Made by a program: the position numbers and the translations under genes
Notes under the pieces: generated by a model
Told to the model about the DNA's origin: nothing
The model's input: the letters and a program-made list of their open reading frames with translations, nothing else
Database searches by the model: none
Shown: positions 43,829 to 51,789 of the stretch, in pieces
How the letters are laid out: every line of letters starts with the position of its first letter
Position numbering within the stretch: the stretch's first letter is position 1
Source of the DNA: Mycobacterium sp. GA-1841
GTDB taxonomy: Bacteria > Actinomycetota > Actinomycetes > Mycobacteriales > Mycobacteriaceae
DNA: 61,762 nucleotides
Reading direction: 5' to 3'
Assembly (NCBI RefSeq): GCF_001954135.1
Contig: NZ_MBEQ01000121.1
Coordinates: forward strand, 1-61,762

Positions 43829-44208
43829 TTGTCGACACCGATCTGGTGATCGATTTTCTGCGAGGTAAGGGTGCTGGCGTTTCGCTCGTGCGTGAACTGA
43901 TCAGTTCTCGGCGGATCCGGCTGACGGCTCTAACTGCTTTCGAGCTTCGCATGGGCACCGATTTTCACCGGCGCCATCAAGAGATACTCAAGCTGCTGAA
44001 AGCGCGGACTCTGCCGCTCGACATGGCTGCTGGGCTGCGAGCAGGTGAAGCCGCGTCACTTCTACGCGACGCGGGCACGCCGATCGGTTTCGCCGATTGC
44101 CTGCAAGCCGGAATCTGTATCCGCAACAACTTGCCGTTTGCAACGCGGAATCGACGCCACTTCGAGCGAATCCCCCAGCTGAGCCTGGTCGACCTCACCG
44201 AAGTGTGA
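43813..44208 (+). CDS. vapC: VapC-type PIN-domain toxin
   Basis: A 131-aa PIN endoribonuclease starting at GTG 43813. The acidic metal ligands are visible: VVVDTDLVIDFL (Asp near residue 8), LTAFELRMG (Glu near 44) and IGFADCLQAG (Asp near 94). VapC toxins cut tRNA or rRNA and are neutralised by the overlapping VapB. The pair has intact catalytic residues. Confidence 0.87.
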   Translation: MAGLVVVDTDLVIDFLRGKGAGVSLVRELISSRRIRLTALTAFELRMGTDFHRRHQEILKLLKARTLPLDMAAGLRAGEAASLLRDAGTPIGFADCLQAGICIRNNLPFATRNRRHFERIPQLSLVDLTEV

Positions 44209-44293
44209 CGTCCGCCAATCCCATATCGGTGGAACCGCTTCAGGCCCGGGCGGCAACGCTCAACGCCACCCACCGCGATGCGACCATAGGGCC

Positions 44294-45952
44294 ATGACCG
44301 CAACGCTCGTCGCCAAGGATGTGGCCGGCGGATTCGCCCATCGCACCCTGTTCGACAACCTGGATCTGACTGTGGCGCCGGGCGACGTGGTCGGAGTTGT
44401 CGGCGCGAACGGCGCGGGCAAGAGCACGCTGTTGCGAATCCTGGCCGGGGAGCTCGCGCCGCTCGCGGGGACGGTCAGCGTCGCCCCGGCCGACGCGTTC
44501 ATCGGGTGGCTCCCACAGGAACATGAACGCATTCCGGGGGAGACGGTCGCGGCCTACATCGCACGCCGCACCGGCTGTACCGACGCCACCCGGGCCATGG
44601 AAACGGCGGCCGCGGCACTGGCCGAGCCGGATACGGCTGTGCCGGGCGTGGACCCGTCCGACGTCTACGCTGCCGCCCTGGATCATTGGCTCGCTGCCGG
44701 CGCGGCCGACCTCGACGACCGGATTCCGCCGGTCCTGGCCGGCCTGGGACTCGACATGGCGCAACCCGATTCGGTATCCATGACCGCGCTGTCCGGCGGC
44801 CAGGCGGCGCGGGTGGGGTTGGCGGCACTGTTGCTGTCGCGTTTCGACGTCGTCCTGCTCGACGAGCCGACCAACGATCTCGACCTCGACGGGCTGGCCC
44901 GACTCGAACAGTTTGTCCGTGACCTTCGCGGCGGCGTGGTGCTGGTCAGCCACGACCGGGAGTTCCTGGCCCGCAGCGTCACTCGGGTGCTGGAACTGGA
45001 TCTGGCGCAGCACAACAACACCGTCTACGGCGGCGGATACGAAAGCTATCTGGAAGAACGCGAGGTGAGCCGCCGGCACAAGCGCGAACAATACGAAGAG
45101 TTCGCCGAGAAGAAAGCCGACTTGGTGGCTCGCGCGCGCACCCAGCGCGAATGGTCGAGCCAGGGCATCCGCAACGCGATCCGCAAGGCGCCCGACAACG
45201 ACAAGATCCGGCGCCGAGCCGCCAGCGAGTCCAGTGAGAAGCAGGCGCAGAAGGTCCGGCAGATGGAGAGCCGCATCGCCCGACTGGAGGAAGTCGACGA
45301 ACCGCGCAAGGAATGGACACTGCAGTTCACCATCGGCGCCGCGCCACGGTCCAGCTCGGTGGTGGCGACTCTCGACAATGCCGTTGTGCGGCAGGGGGAT
45401 TTCGTTCTCGGACCGGTGTCGCTGCAGGTCGATGCCGGCGACCGGATCGGTATCACCGGACCCAACGGGGCGGGCAAATCGACATTGCTGAGGCTGCTGC
45501 TCGGCCGGCAACAGCCCGACGAGGGCCGCGCGGCTTTGGGGGCCAACGTCGCCATCGGCGAGATCGACCAGGCCCGTGCGGATTTCACCGGTACCGCGCG
45601 ACTGGTCGATCGTTTCGAGCAGTATCTGCCATCTTGGTCGACCGCAGACGTACGAACTCTGTTGGCCAAGTTCGGCTTGCGGGCCGACCACGTGGAACGC
45701 GTGGTGGACCAGCTCTCACCTGGAGAGCGCACCCGCGCAGGCTTGGCGCTGCTGCAGGCTCGCGGCACCAATGTGCTGGTTCTCGACGAGCCGACCAACC
45801 ACCTCGACCTGCCCGCCATCGAGCAACTCGAACAGGCGCTGGAGAGCTATGAGGGCGCGCTCCTGCTGGTGACCCACGACCGGCGAATGCTGCAGAACGT
45901 ACGGCTGGACCGCCGCTGGGCGGTGGAGAACGGCCGAGTATCCGAGCTCTAA
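44294..45952 (+). CDS. ABC-F family ATPase
   Basis: A 552-aa protein with two ABC cassettes and no membrane segments: Walker A GANGAGKSTLL and GPNGAGKSTLL, signatures LSGGQAARVG and LSPGERTRAG, Walker B VLLDEPTNDLDL and LVLDEPTNHLDL, and a charged interdomain linker near residues 245-340 (RARTQREWSSQG). ABC-F proteins act on the ribosome in translation or antibiotic protection. This one resembles macrolide-type mycobacterial members, but resistance cannot be inferred from sequence alone. The stop overlaps the convergent HNH gene by 4 bases. Confidence 0.9.
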   Translation: MTATLVAKDVAGGFAHRTLFDNLDLTVAPGDVVGVVGANGAGKSTLLRILAGELAPLAGTVSVAPADAFIGWLPQEHERIPGETVAAYIARRTGCTDATRAMETAAAALAEPDTAVPGVDPSDVYAAALDHWLAAGAADLDDRIPPVLAGLGLDMAQPDSVSMTALSGGQAARVGLAALLLSRFDVVLLDEPTNDLDLDGLARLEQFVRDLRGGVVLVSHDREFLARSVTRVLELDLAQHNNTVYGGGYESYLEEREVSRRHKREQYEEFAEKKADLVARARTQREWSSQGIRNAIRKAPDNDKIRRRAASESSEKQAQKVRQMESRIARLEEVDEPRKEWTLQFTIGAAPRSSSVVATLDNAVVRQGDFVLGPVSLQVDAGDRIGITGPNGAGKSTLLRLLLGRQQPDEGRAALGANVAIGEIDQARADFTGTARLVDRFEQYLPSWSTADVRTLLAKFGLRADHVERVVDQLSPGERTRAGLALLQARGTNVLVLDEPTNHLDLPAIEQLEQALESYEGALLLVTHDRRMLQNVRLDRRWAVENGRVSEL

Positions 45953-46353
45953 TACGACTGGCCATCGGCGTAGCGCTGGCGACGAAAGTGCCGTCCATTA
46001 CCGCGATTCCGGCTCTTGTACGTCGGCAGCTGGGAGTCGCAGTTCGGGCAGACCAGCCGAAGGTTCTCCCGGCAATTGTTGGTGGGGTTCCCGTCGATGT
46101 GGTCCATGATCAATGTCAGGGGAAGATCCTGCCATGTGCTGGCGGCGCCGCAAATTGCGCAACAGCCCGATTGCGCCGCGGCGAGATACTGCCGGATGTA
46201 ATTGCCTTGCTCGCCGCGGACGCGAGCTTCGCCGGACTCAAGCCACTGCTTTGTCCTGGCGTCCCGCCGGGTTGCGGCTTGACATGCGTTGCCGCAGTAA
46301 ATCTTCTGACTGCGCTTCGCCAATGGCGAGCCACAGCCTTGACAGAGCCTCAT
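45949..46353 (-). CDS. HNH endonuclease-like zinc protein
   Basis: A 134-aa basic protein with CxxC zinc pairs (CQGCG and YCGNAC; CAICG and CPNCD) and an HNH core MDHIDGNPTNNCRENLRL. Such small HNH proteins occur as homing-type or phage-derived endonucleases and also as stand-alone chromosomal genes. It is 40 bp from the tRNA-Thr and overlaps the ABC-F stop. Whether it is active is unknown. Confidence 0.78.
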   Translation of the reverse strand: MRLCQGCGSPLAKRSQKIYCGNACQAATRRDARTKQWLESGEARVRGEQGNYIRQYLAAAQSGCCAICGAASTWQDLPLTLIMDHIDGNPTNNCRENLRLVCPNCDSQLPTYKSRNRGNGRHFRRQRYADGQSY

Positions 46354-46393
46354 ATCGGGAAGTTACTGGCAGGCACCGACAAAACGGCGCGCG

Positions 46394-46468
46394 TGGAGCC
46401 CCCTATCGGGATTGAACCGATGACCTACATATTACAAGTATGTTGCTCTACCACTGAGCTAAGGAGGC
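46394..46468 (-). tRNA. tRNA-Thr (anticodon UGU)
   Basis: Read on the minus strand, the acceptor arms GCCTCCT and AGGGGGC pair with one G-T wobble. The D-arm is AGCTCAGTGGTAGAGC, the anticodon arm has loop CTTGTAA with TGT, and the T-arm is TCGGTTCAATCCCGA. The CCA end is encoded (46394-46396). TGT reads ACA and other ACN threonine codons. It has no variable-arm insertion. Confidence 0.95.
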
Positions 46469-46495
46469 AGGTGGAACGTGCCCTAGCTTAACGGG

Positions 46496-47311
46496 TCACT
46501 CGTCGGCGTCGACAATGCGCTGTGACACCACCGGACGCGGAGTGCTCCGTCGTGACGATCGCCGGGGCAGGGGGATGCGGTCGGCGATGTTGCTCAACGG
46601 GTTGACGACCTGGCTGAGCGTGATGACCGCATCGTGCAGGGCGTCGATGGTGGGTGCCAATGCCTCCAAGCCGGGCGCCAGCCGGTTCAACGTGTCGGCC
46701 ACGTCGGCGAGCTTGAGCAGTGGCCCGTCGGGATCGGTCAGGGTGTCGAGCAGGCCGCCCTCGGCCAGCAGGCGATCGGCCACGCCGTCCTCCCGCAGTA
46801 CCCGTTCGAACAGCCCGTCGTTGGCCAGCAGTTGATCGGCCAGCCCGCCGGGGGCGATTACCCGGGACAACGCGCCGTCGTCGGTGGTCAGCCGGTCCAG
46901 CAGACCGCCCTCCAGGGTGATCTGATCCACCAGGCCGCCGGGGGCGACGGCGCGGGCCACCGCGCCGTTGTCGGCGGTCAGTCTGTCCAGCAGACCGCCC
47001 TCGGCCGTGATCTGGTCGACCAGACCGCCGGGGCGCAGCAAACGATTCACCGGACCGTCCGGCGCAAGCGCGCGACCCAGTGGCGCGTCGTCGTCCAGGA
47101 GCCGGGCCAGCCGGTTGGCCCGCTCCACCGCGTCGTCGAGTCCCAACAGTCCTGCCATCGACGATCTGCCAGCCAACGGATTGGAATCGCTGATGCCCCG
47201 TTGCACCGCGTTGAGCGTCTCGCCGGCGATGCCCAGCCCGGCATCTGCCACGGCCAGCCCGATGCGCACGGGCGCGGTGGCAACCTGGACCAGCGTCTTG
47301 CCGAGGTTCAT
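46496..47311 (-). CDS. Decapeptide-repeat protein divergent from phoP (Rv0756c-like)
   Basis: A 271-aa protein. Residues about 10-32 are mildly hydrophobic. Residues 71-200 form 13 uninterrupted 10-residue repeats with consensus [LIV][LIT]xx[DGN]G[LAP][LVA][DE][RQ]; Gly is at position 6 in 12 of 13 (for example LLRPGGLVDQ, ITAEGGLLDR, LTADNGAVAR). A helical segment follows (LAPGLEALAPTIDAL) with a basic tail. No catalytic motif is seen. ATG 47311 is chosen as the first start giving the compact N-terminus MNLGKTLVQV. It diverges from phoP, whose upstream direct repeats it shares. Function unknown. Confidence 0.8.
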   Translation of the reverse strand: MNLGKTLVQVATAPVRIGLAVADAGLGIAGETLNAVQRGISDSNPLAGRSSMAGLLGLDDAVERANRLARLLDDDAPLGRALAPDGPVNRLLRPGGLVDQITAEGGLLDRLTADNGAVARAVAPGGLVDQITLEGGLLDRLTTDDGALSRVIAPGGLADQLLANDGLFERVLREDGVADRLLAEGGLLDTLTDPDGPLLKLADVADTLNRLAPGLEALAPTIDALHDAVITLSQVVNPLSNIADRIPLPRRSSRRSTPRPVVSQRIVDADE

Positions 47312-47334
47312 GTGCGTCAGTGTAGTTACCCGGA

Positions 47335-47364
47335 TCACAGCTAAACTCACAGGAAGTGCACAGC
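47335..47364. promoter_or_regulatory. PhoP box: three CACAG direct repeats
   Basis: TCACAGC (47335), TCACAGG (47347) and GCACAGC (47358). The second and third are spaced by 4 bases, as in the known PhoP direct-repeat site TCACAGC-N4-TCACAGC; the first and second are spaced by 5. They lie 50-79 bp upstream of the phoP start, in the phoP/decapeptide-repeat intergenic region, consistent with phoP autoregulation. Confidence 0.7.
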
Positions 47365-47413
47365 GTGCATGCAGGTTGAGTTCAACACGCACCACCAACA
47401 TCAGGGAATGGCC

Positions 47414-48127
47414 ATGCCTGCATTACCTGAGAGCGTCCCGGAAGCCCGGATCCTCGTCGTCGACGACGAGGCCAACATCGTGGAGTTGCTTTCGGTCAGT
47501 CTGAAGTTCCAGGGGTTCGAGGTGCACACCGCGTCCAACGGCGCCGCGGCCCTCGACAAGGCCAGGGAAGTTCGTCCCGACGCGGTGATCCTCGACGTGA
47601 TGATGCCCGGCATGGACGGCTTCGGACTGTTGCGCCGACTGCGCGCCGACGGCATCGATGCGCCGGCGCTGTTCCTGACCGCCCGCGACAGCCTGCAGGA
47701 CAAGATCGCCGGGCTGACCCTCGGCGGCGACGACTACGTGACCAAGCCGTTCAGCCTCGAAGAGGTGGTGGCCCGCTTGCGGGTGATCCTGCGTCGCTCT
47801 GGCCGCGGCGTCGAGGAACCTCGCAGTGCCAAGCTGTCCTTCGCCGACATCGAGCTCGACGAGGACACCCACGAGGTGTGGAAGGCCGGCGAGCCCGTCT
47901 CGCTGTCACCGACCGAATTCACCCTGCTGCGCTACTTCATCATCAATGCCGGCACCGTGCTGTCGAAGCCCAAGATCCTCGACCACGTCTGGCGGTACGA
48001 CTTCGGTGGTGACGTCAACGTCGTCGAGTCCTATGTCTCCTACCTGCGGCGCAAGATCGACACCGGGGAAAAGCGCCTGCTGCACACCCTGCGCGGCGTC
48101 GGCTACGTTTTGCGCGAGCCACGCTGA
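47414..48127 (+). CDS. phoP: Response regulator PhoP
   Basis: A 237-aa OmpR-family regulator. The receiver domain has the acidic pair Asp17/18, phosphoacceptor Asp61 in VILDVMMPG and Lys near 111 in YVTKPF; the winged helix has SLSPTEFTLLRYF and the C-terminal GVGYVLREPR. From memory, nearly identical to M. tuberculosis PhoP after the N-terminus, so the name is secure. ATG 47414 is chosen because AGGGA lies 6 bases upstream; ATG 47408 is too close to it. PhoP controls lipid, ESX-1 and acid-stress genes in M. tuberculosis. Confidence 0.95.
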   Translation: MPALPESVPEARILVVDDEANIVELLSVSLKFQGFEVHTASNGAAALDKAREVRPDAVILDVMMPGMDGFGLLRRLRADGIDAPALFLTARDSLQDKIAGLTLGGDDYVTKPFSLEEVVARLRVILRRSGRGVEEPRSAKLSFADIELDEDTHEVWKAGEPVSLSPTEFTLLRYFIINAGTVLSKPKILDHVWRYDFGGDVNVVESYVSYLRRKIDTGEKRLLHTLRGVGYVLREPR

Positions 48128-48157
48128 CGCCTCGGTTGTCGGCGGCATACTTTTGGG

Positions 48158-49591
48158 GTGTTTGACCGGGTAGAGCGGCATGGGGTGCCGCTGCGCGTCG
48201 GACTGGTGGCCGTCGCGCTGTTCCTGGTGGCCTGCGGATTGTTGGCCTCCGGCATCGCGGTGACCTCGATCATGCGTCACACCGAGATCAGCCGCGTCGA
48301 CCAGACGCTGCTCGACGCCTCACGGGGCTGGGCGCAGGAGCCTCACCAGATGCCATCGACTCCGCTGGAAGGGCCGAACCCCGCGCGCCCGCCGTCGAAC
48401 TTCTATGTGCGCGGCGTCGACCAGGACGGCCGGACCTGGATTGCGATCAACGACCGCGAGGCTGAACCCTCGCTCCCCGACGACAACGATGTCGGCGCCG
48501 AACCGGTGACCGTCGAGTCGGTCGGGCCGTCCGACGTTCAGTGGCGGGCCATGACGGTGCAGGGCCCCAACGGGGAACGCACCACCGTGGCGATCGACCT
48601 GTCCGACGTCCAGTCGTCGGTCCGCGCGTTGATCTGGTCGCAGGTCGGCATCGGCACGGTCGTGTTGTTGTTTCTCGGCATCGTGGGTTACGCCGTGGTG
48701 CACCGCAGCCTGCGTCCGCTGGTCGAGGTGGAACAGACCGCGGCCGCGATCGCCGCCGGACAGTTGGATCGCCGTGTCCCCGAACGTGATCCACGCACCG
48801 AGGTCGGCCGGCTGTCCCTGGCGCTCAACGGCATGCTCGCCCAGATCCAGCGGGCCGTCGCGTCGTCGGAGGCCTCCGCCGAACAGGCGCGTACCTCCGA
48901 GGAACGCATGCGACGGTTCATCACCGATGCCAGCCACGAACTGAGGACCCCGCTGACCACGATCCGCGGATTCGCCGAGCTGTACCGGCAGGGGGCGGCC
49001 CGCGACATCGAGATGTTGATGGGCCGGATCGAGAGCGAGTCCCGGCGGATGGGGCTGTTGGTGGAGGATCTGCTGTTGCTGGCCCGGCTCGATGCCCAGC
49101 GACCGTTGGACCAGCATCGGGTCGACCTGCTGACCTTGGCGACCGACGCCGTCCACGACACCCAGTCGATCGCCCCGGCACGGCGCGTGCGCATGGAGGT
49201 GTTCGACGGACCGGGCACGCCCGAGGTGCTGGGCGACGAGGCCCGGTTGCGTCAGGTGCTGAGCAACCTCGTCGCCAACGCGGTGCAACACACCCCGGAG
49301 ACCGCCGGCATCACGGTGCGGGTCGGCACCGAGGGCGACGACGCGATCATCGAGGTGTGCGACGAAGGACCCGGTATGAGCGCCGACGATGCGCTACGGA
49401 TATTCGAACGGTTCTACCGGGCCGATACCTCACGCGCCCGCGCCAGCGGCGGCACCGGTCTGGGCCTGTCGATCGTGCATTCGCTGGTGCTGGCCCACGG
49501 GGGAACGGTGCGGGTGACGACGGCGCCGGGTCAGGGCTGCCGGTTCACCGTCAGCTTGCCGAGGATTGCAGAGCTTCCAGCGCAGCCTTGA
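48158..49591 (+). CDS. phoR: Sensor histidine kinase PhoR
   Basis: A 477-aa kinase from GTG 48158: transmembrane helices at about 15-38 and 155-178, an extracytoplasmic loop between them, HAMP (RRSLRPLVEVEQT), HisKA with His260 in ITDASHELRTPL, and HATPase_c (NLVANAVQHTPE; DEGPGMS; GGTGLGLSIVHS). From memory, homologous along its length to M. tuberculosis PhoR. It follows phoP by 30 bp. The last 41 bases overlap the convergent HIT gene. Confidence 0.95.
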   Translation: MFDRVERHGVPLRVGLVAVALFLVACGLLASGIAVTSIMRHTEISRVDQTLLDASRGWAQEPHQMPSTPLEGPNPARPPSNFYVRGVDQDGRTWIAINDREAEPSLPDDNDVGAEPVTVESVGPSDVQWRAMTVQGPNGERTTVAIDLSDVQSSVRALIWSQVGIGTVVLLFLGIVGYAVVHRSLRPLVEVEQTAAAIAAGQLDRRVPERDPRTEVGRLSLALNGMLAQIQRAVASSEASAEQARTSEERMRRFITDASHELRTPLTTIRGFAELYRQGAARDIEMLMGRIESESRRMGLLVEDLLLLARLDAQRPLDQHRVDLLTLATDAVHDTQSIAPARRVRMEVFDGPGTPEVLGDEARLRQVLSNLVANAVQHTPETAGITVRVGTEGDDAIIEVCDEGPGMSADDALRIFERFYRADTSRARASGGTGLGLSIVHSLVLAHGGTVRVTTAPGQGCRFTVSLPRIAELPAQP

Positions 49592-49967
49592 TCTTCGTCT
49601 GTGCCTCGTCGAGGGACTCGGCTGACGGGTTGTTGTCGACGTGGGCGAAGCCGAAGTCGGTCAGGTTGTAGGCCGGGAAGACGTGCACGTGCAGGTGCGG
49701 TACCTCCAGACCGGCGATGATGACGCCGGCGCGCTCGGCGCCGAACGCCCGGCACACGGCCTTGCCGATCAGCTGCGACACCTCCATCACCCGGCCGAAC
49801 ACCGCCGGCTCGACGTCCTGCCAGTTGTCGATCTCGGCGCGCGGAACCACCAGGGTGTGACCCTGGGTCATCGGTGCGATGGTGAGGAACGCGACGATCT
49901 CATCGTCTTGGTAGACGAATCGTCCGGGCAGTTCTCCGTTGATGATCTTCGTGAAGACGGACGCCAT
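49551..49967 (-). CDS. HIT-family hydrolase (Rv0759c-like)
   Basis: A 138-aa histidine-triad protein with the motif HLHVHVFPAY near residue 97 and the N-terminal FTKIINGELPGRFVY. HIT proteins hydrolyse or transfer nucleotides at phosphoramidate, adenylate or dinucleoside bonds. ATG 49967 is set by family length. It is convergent with phoR. Confidence 0.88.
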   Translation of the reverse strand: MASVFTKIINGELPGRFVYQDDEIVAFLTIAPMTQGHTLVVPRAEIDNWQDVEPAVFGRVMEVSQLIGKAVCRAFGAERAGVIIAGLEVPHLHVHVFPAYNLTDFGFAHVDNNPSAESLDEAQTKIKAALEALQSSAS

Positions 49968-50074
49968 GGCCACGAGCATAGTGATGGACGAATGAGACGC
50001 TGATCTCGTTGCGCAGGAAACGACAACCCGGTTGACTAGCAGGGCTTAGTAATTTTGCCTGAAGGATGTCGATC

Positions 50075-50380
50075 GTGACCGACGCGGTCAAGCGGGAAAC
50101 TGACAGTGACGACCAAGCCCCACCCGGGCGACCCACCCACTTCGAGTGGATCGACCTGGACGTGCCGGCCGATACGTGGTGGGACGTCGTCGACCACCCC
50201 GACATCGCCGGCCGCAGCCTGGACGGCTGGAAGTACCACTCCTGCACCCCCTCGCCCTACGACGAGGACTGGGTGGTGCTCACCTACTACCGCCCGCTGA
50301 AACTTCCCGTCCTGCACCACACCGGCCGGCGCAGCCGGTCGGCATGGCGCGGCCGATCTGGCCGCGGCGTGTGCGGTTAG
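50075..50380 (+). CDS. Orphan small protein of unknown function
   Basis: About 101 aa from GTG 50075 (ATG 50066 is also in frame but abuts its likely AAGGA site). The product has an aromatic middle (FEWIDLDVPADTWWDVVDHP, then WVVLTYYRP) and a basic end LHHTGRRSRSAWRGRSGRG. The LHHTGRRS stretch recalls the start of deazaflavin-dependent nitroreductases, but the rest of that fold is missing, so it may be a fragment. The 3' end overlaps the convergent SDR by 4 bases. Confidence 0.5.
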   Translation: MTDAVKRETDSDDQAPPGRPTHFEWIDLDVPADTWWDVVDHPDIAGRSLDGWKYHSCTPSPYDEDWVVLTYYRPLKLPVLHHTGRRSRSAWRGRSGRGVCG

Positions 50381-51237
50381 CCGCCCGCGATCAGCTCGTG
50401 TAACTCGGCCGCCGACCACGGCGGCGTGCCGTGGTGGTCGCGGAAACCGATGAAACCCGGTGACGGCCGGGCAAATTCACCGATGAACCCGCCGGCGGCG
50501 ATGAAGATCCGGCCGGTCACGTCCTGTGCGGCGTCACTGACCAGATAGCCGTACGTGGGCGCCACGTACTCCGGTGGCGCCGCGTCCAGCGCGCCCTGCA
50601 TGCTGACGTCGTCGAGCAATCCGCGCCGGTTGAGTTCGGCGATGTGCTGTTCGTAGTCCGATCCGGTGGACAACCGGGTGCGGGCCCCCGGGCACACCAC
50701 ATTGGCCCGCACCCCGTGCTCCTTGAGCTCGGCGGCGATCGCCAGGGTGAGTCCGTTGACCGCGCCCTTGCCCGCCGGATACCCGGTGCCGCCGTAATCG
50801 CCGAGGAACGCAAAAGAGCTGGTGTTGACGATGGCTCCGCCGCCTTGCGCCACCATCTTCGGAGCCGCCGCACGACAGGTCTCGAACACGGTGCCGAGGT
50901 GCGCGTCGAGCAGTTCCCGGAATTCGGCACTGGTCACGGTCAGGATCGACGAGCCGGCCGGTTCGGCGGTGCCGGCACAGTTGACCAGGATGTCGACGCG
51001 ACCGAACTCGGCCACGCAGGTGTCGACGAGGGCGTCGGCCACCTCGGGGTCAGCGGGGGAGCCGGCATGGGCCACTCCCGAAACCTGCTGTGCCGCAACC
51101 TGCGCGGCGTCGGCGTCACGGCCGTTGACCACCACACCGGCGCCTTGGGCGGCCAGCAGTTCGGCGACCGCCAGGCCGATGCCACGGGTGCCGCCGACCA
51201 CGATCGCGCCGCGGCCGGCGAGCGTTCCGCCGGTCAG
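50377..51237 (-). CDS. Short-chain dehydrogenase/reductase with probable CTG start
   Basis: A 286-aa SDR: VVGGTRGIGLAVAELL, NCAG in VNCAGTAEP, Ser in NTSSFAF, YPAGK as Tyr-x3-Lys, and C-terminal GGFIGEF. No ATG, GTG or TTG is in frame close before the Rossmann motif; CTG 51237 overlaps the NTF2-like gene stop as CTGA, the same arrangement as ATGA coupling, so CTG is the likely start. It lies downstream of the NTF2-like gene and is translationally coupled to it. Confidence 0.78.
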   Translation of the reverse strand: MTGGTLAGRGAIVVGGTRGIGLAVAELLAAQGAGVVVNGRDADAAQVAAQQVSGVAHAGSPADPEVADALVDTCVAEFGRVDILVNCAGTAEPAGSSILTVTSAEFRELLDAHLGTVFETCRAAAPKMVAQGGGAIVNTSSFAFLGDYGGTGYPAGKGAVNGLTLAIAAELKEHGVRANVVCPGARTRLSTGSDYEQHIAELNRRGLLDDVSMQGALDAAPPEYVAPTYGYLVSDAAQDVTGRIFIAAGGFIGEFARPSPGFIGFRDHHGTPPWSAAELHELIAGG

Positions 51238-51659
51238 TTCTCTTCCTGCGCGAAGACCATGGCATCCATATTCCAGTAGCCGCGCAGGTTGGTGATGAGC
51301 CCCTTGTCGTTCACCTTGTAGGTGAAGACACCGCGCACGGTGGCGGTGAACCCATTGGGAAACGTGGTGCGCAACACCAGGATGTAGGCGATCTCGTTCG
51401 GCGAGCTGGACGGGAACGTCGCCTCGCACGTGACGGTCAGCTTGTTGGGCCCGATGTTGGTGTCGTAGAACGCACCGAGGGCTTCCTTGCCGCGCACTCC
51501 GGTGCCGTCGGGGTTGGTGACGGCCTCACCGATCGGGTCCTCGACCAGGACGTCGTCGGCCATCAGCGCCAGCCAGCCCTCACGATCACCGGCCTGCACG
51601 CACTTCCACGACGACCGGGAGGCAAGGACGACGGGGGTCTCGGTTTGTGTTTCGGTCAT
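51234..51659 (-). CDS. NTF2/SnoaL-like protein (Rv0760c-like)
   Basis: A 141-aa cone-fold protein: DREGWLALMADDVLVEDPIG, KEALGAFYDT and GVFTYKVNDKGLITNLRGYWN. Rv0760c, close in length, binds steroid ligands but lacks normal ketosteroid isomerase activity according to published work as remembered. ATG 51659 (MTETQTET) is preferred over an upstream start. It sits in the sterol/lipid redox block next to adhB. Confidence 0.8.
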   Translation of the reverse strand: MTETQTETPVVLASRSSWKCVQAGDREGWLALMADDVLVEDPIGEAVTNPDGTGVRGKEALGAFYDTNIGPNKLTVTCEATFPSSSPNEIAYILVLRTTFPNGFTATVRGVFTYKVNDKGLITNLRGYWNMDAMVFAQEEN

Positions 51660-51691
51660 GGTTCTCCTGGCGGTTGTGCTTGACGCATTCA

Positions 51692-51753
51692 CGCCGAGTG
51701 TCACGCTGGAGTGACGCCCGAACTTCGGAGCCACTCTGGCGTGACGCTCGGCG
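51692..51753. terminator. Imperfect 22-bp hairpin between NTF2-like gene and adhB
   Basis: Arms 51692-51713 and 51732-51753 pair over 22 bp with three G-T wobbles around an 18-base loop. It lies in the 130-bp gap downstream of adhB and upstream of the NTF2-like gene, all on the minus strand. No T-run, so it may terminate or process the adhB transcript. The arm motif CGCCGAGxGTCACGC recurs, from memory, in mycobacterial intergenic regions. Confidence 0.6.
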
Positions 51754-51789
51754 CGGACTATCGGGTCAGATCAGCGGTCGCGCCCGCGG

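Noticed and set aside
45949..46353. Prophage or integrated element remnant
   Set aside because: No integrase, capsid, terminase or duplicated tRNA end is visible nearby; a lone HNH gene is not enough.
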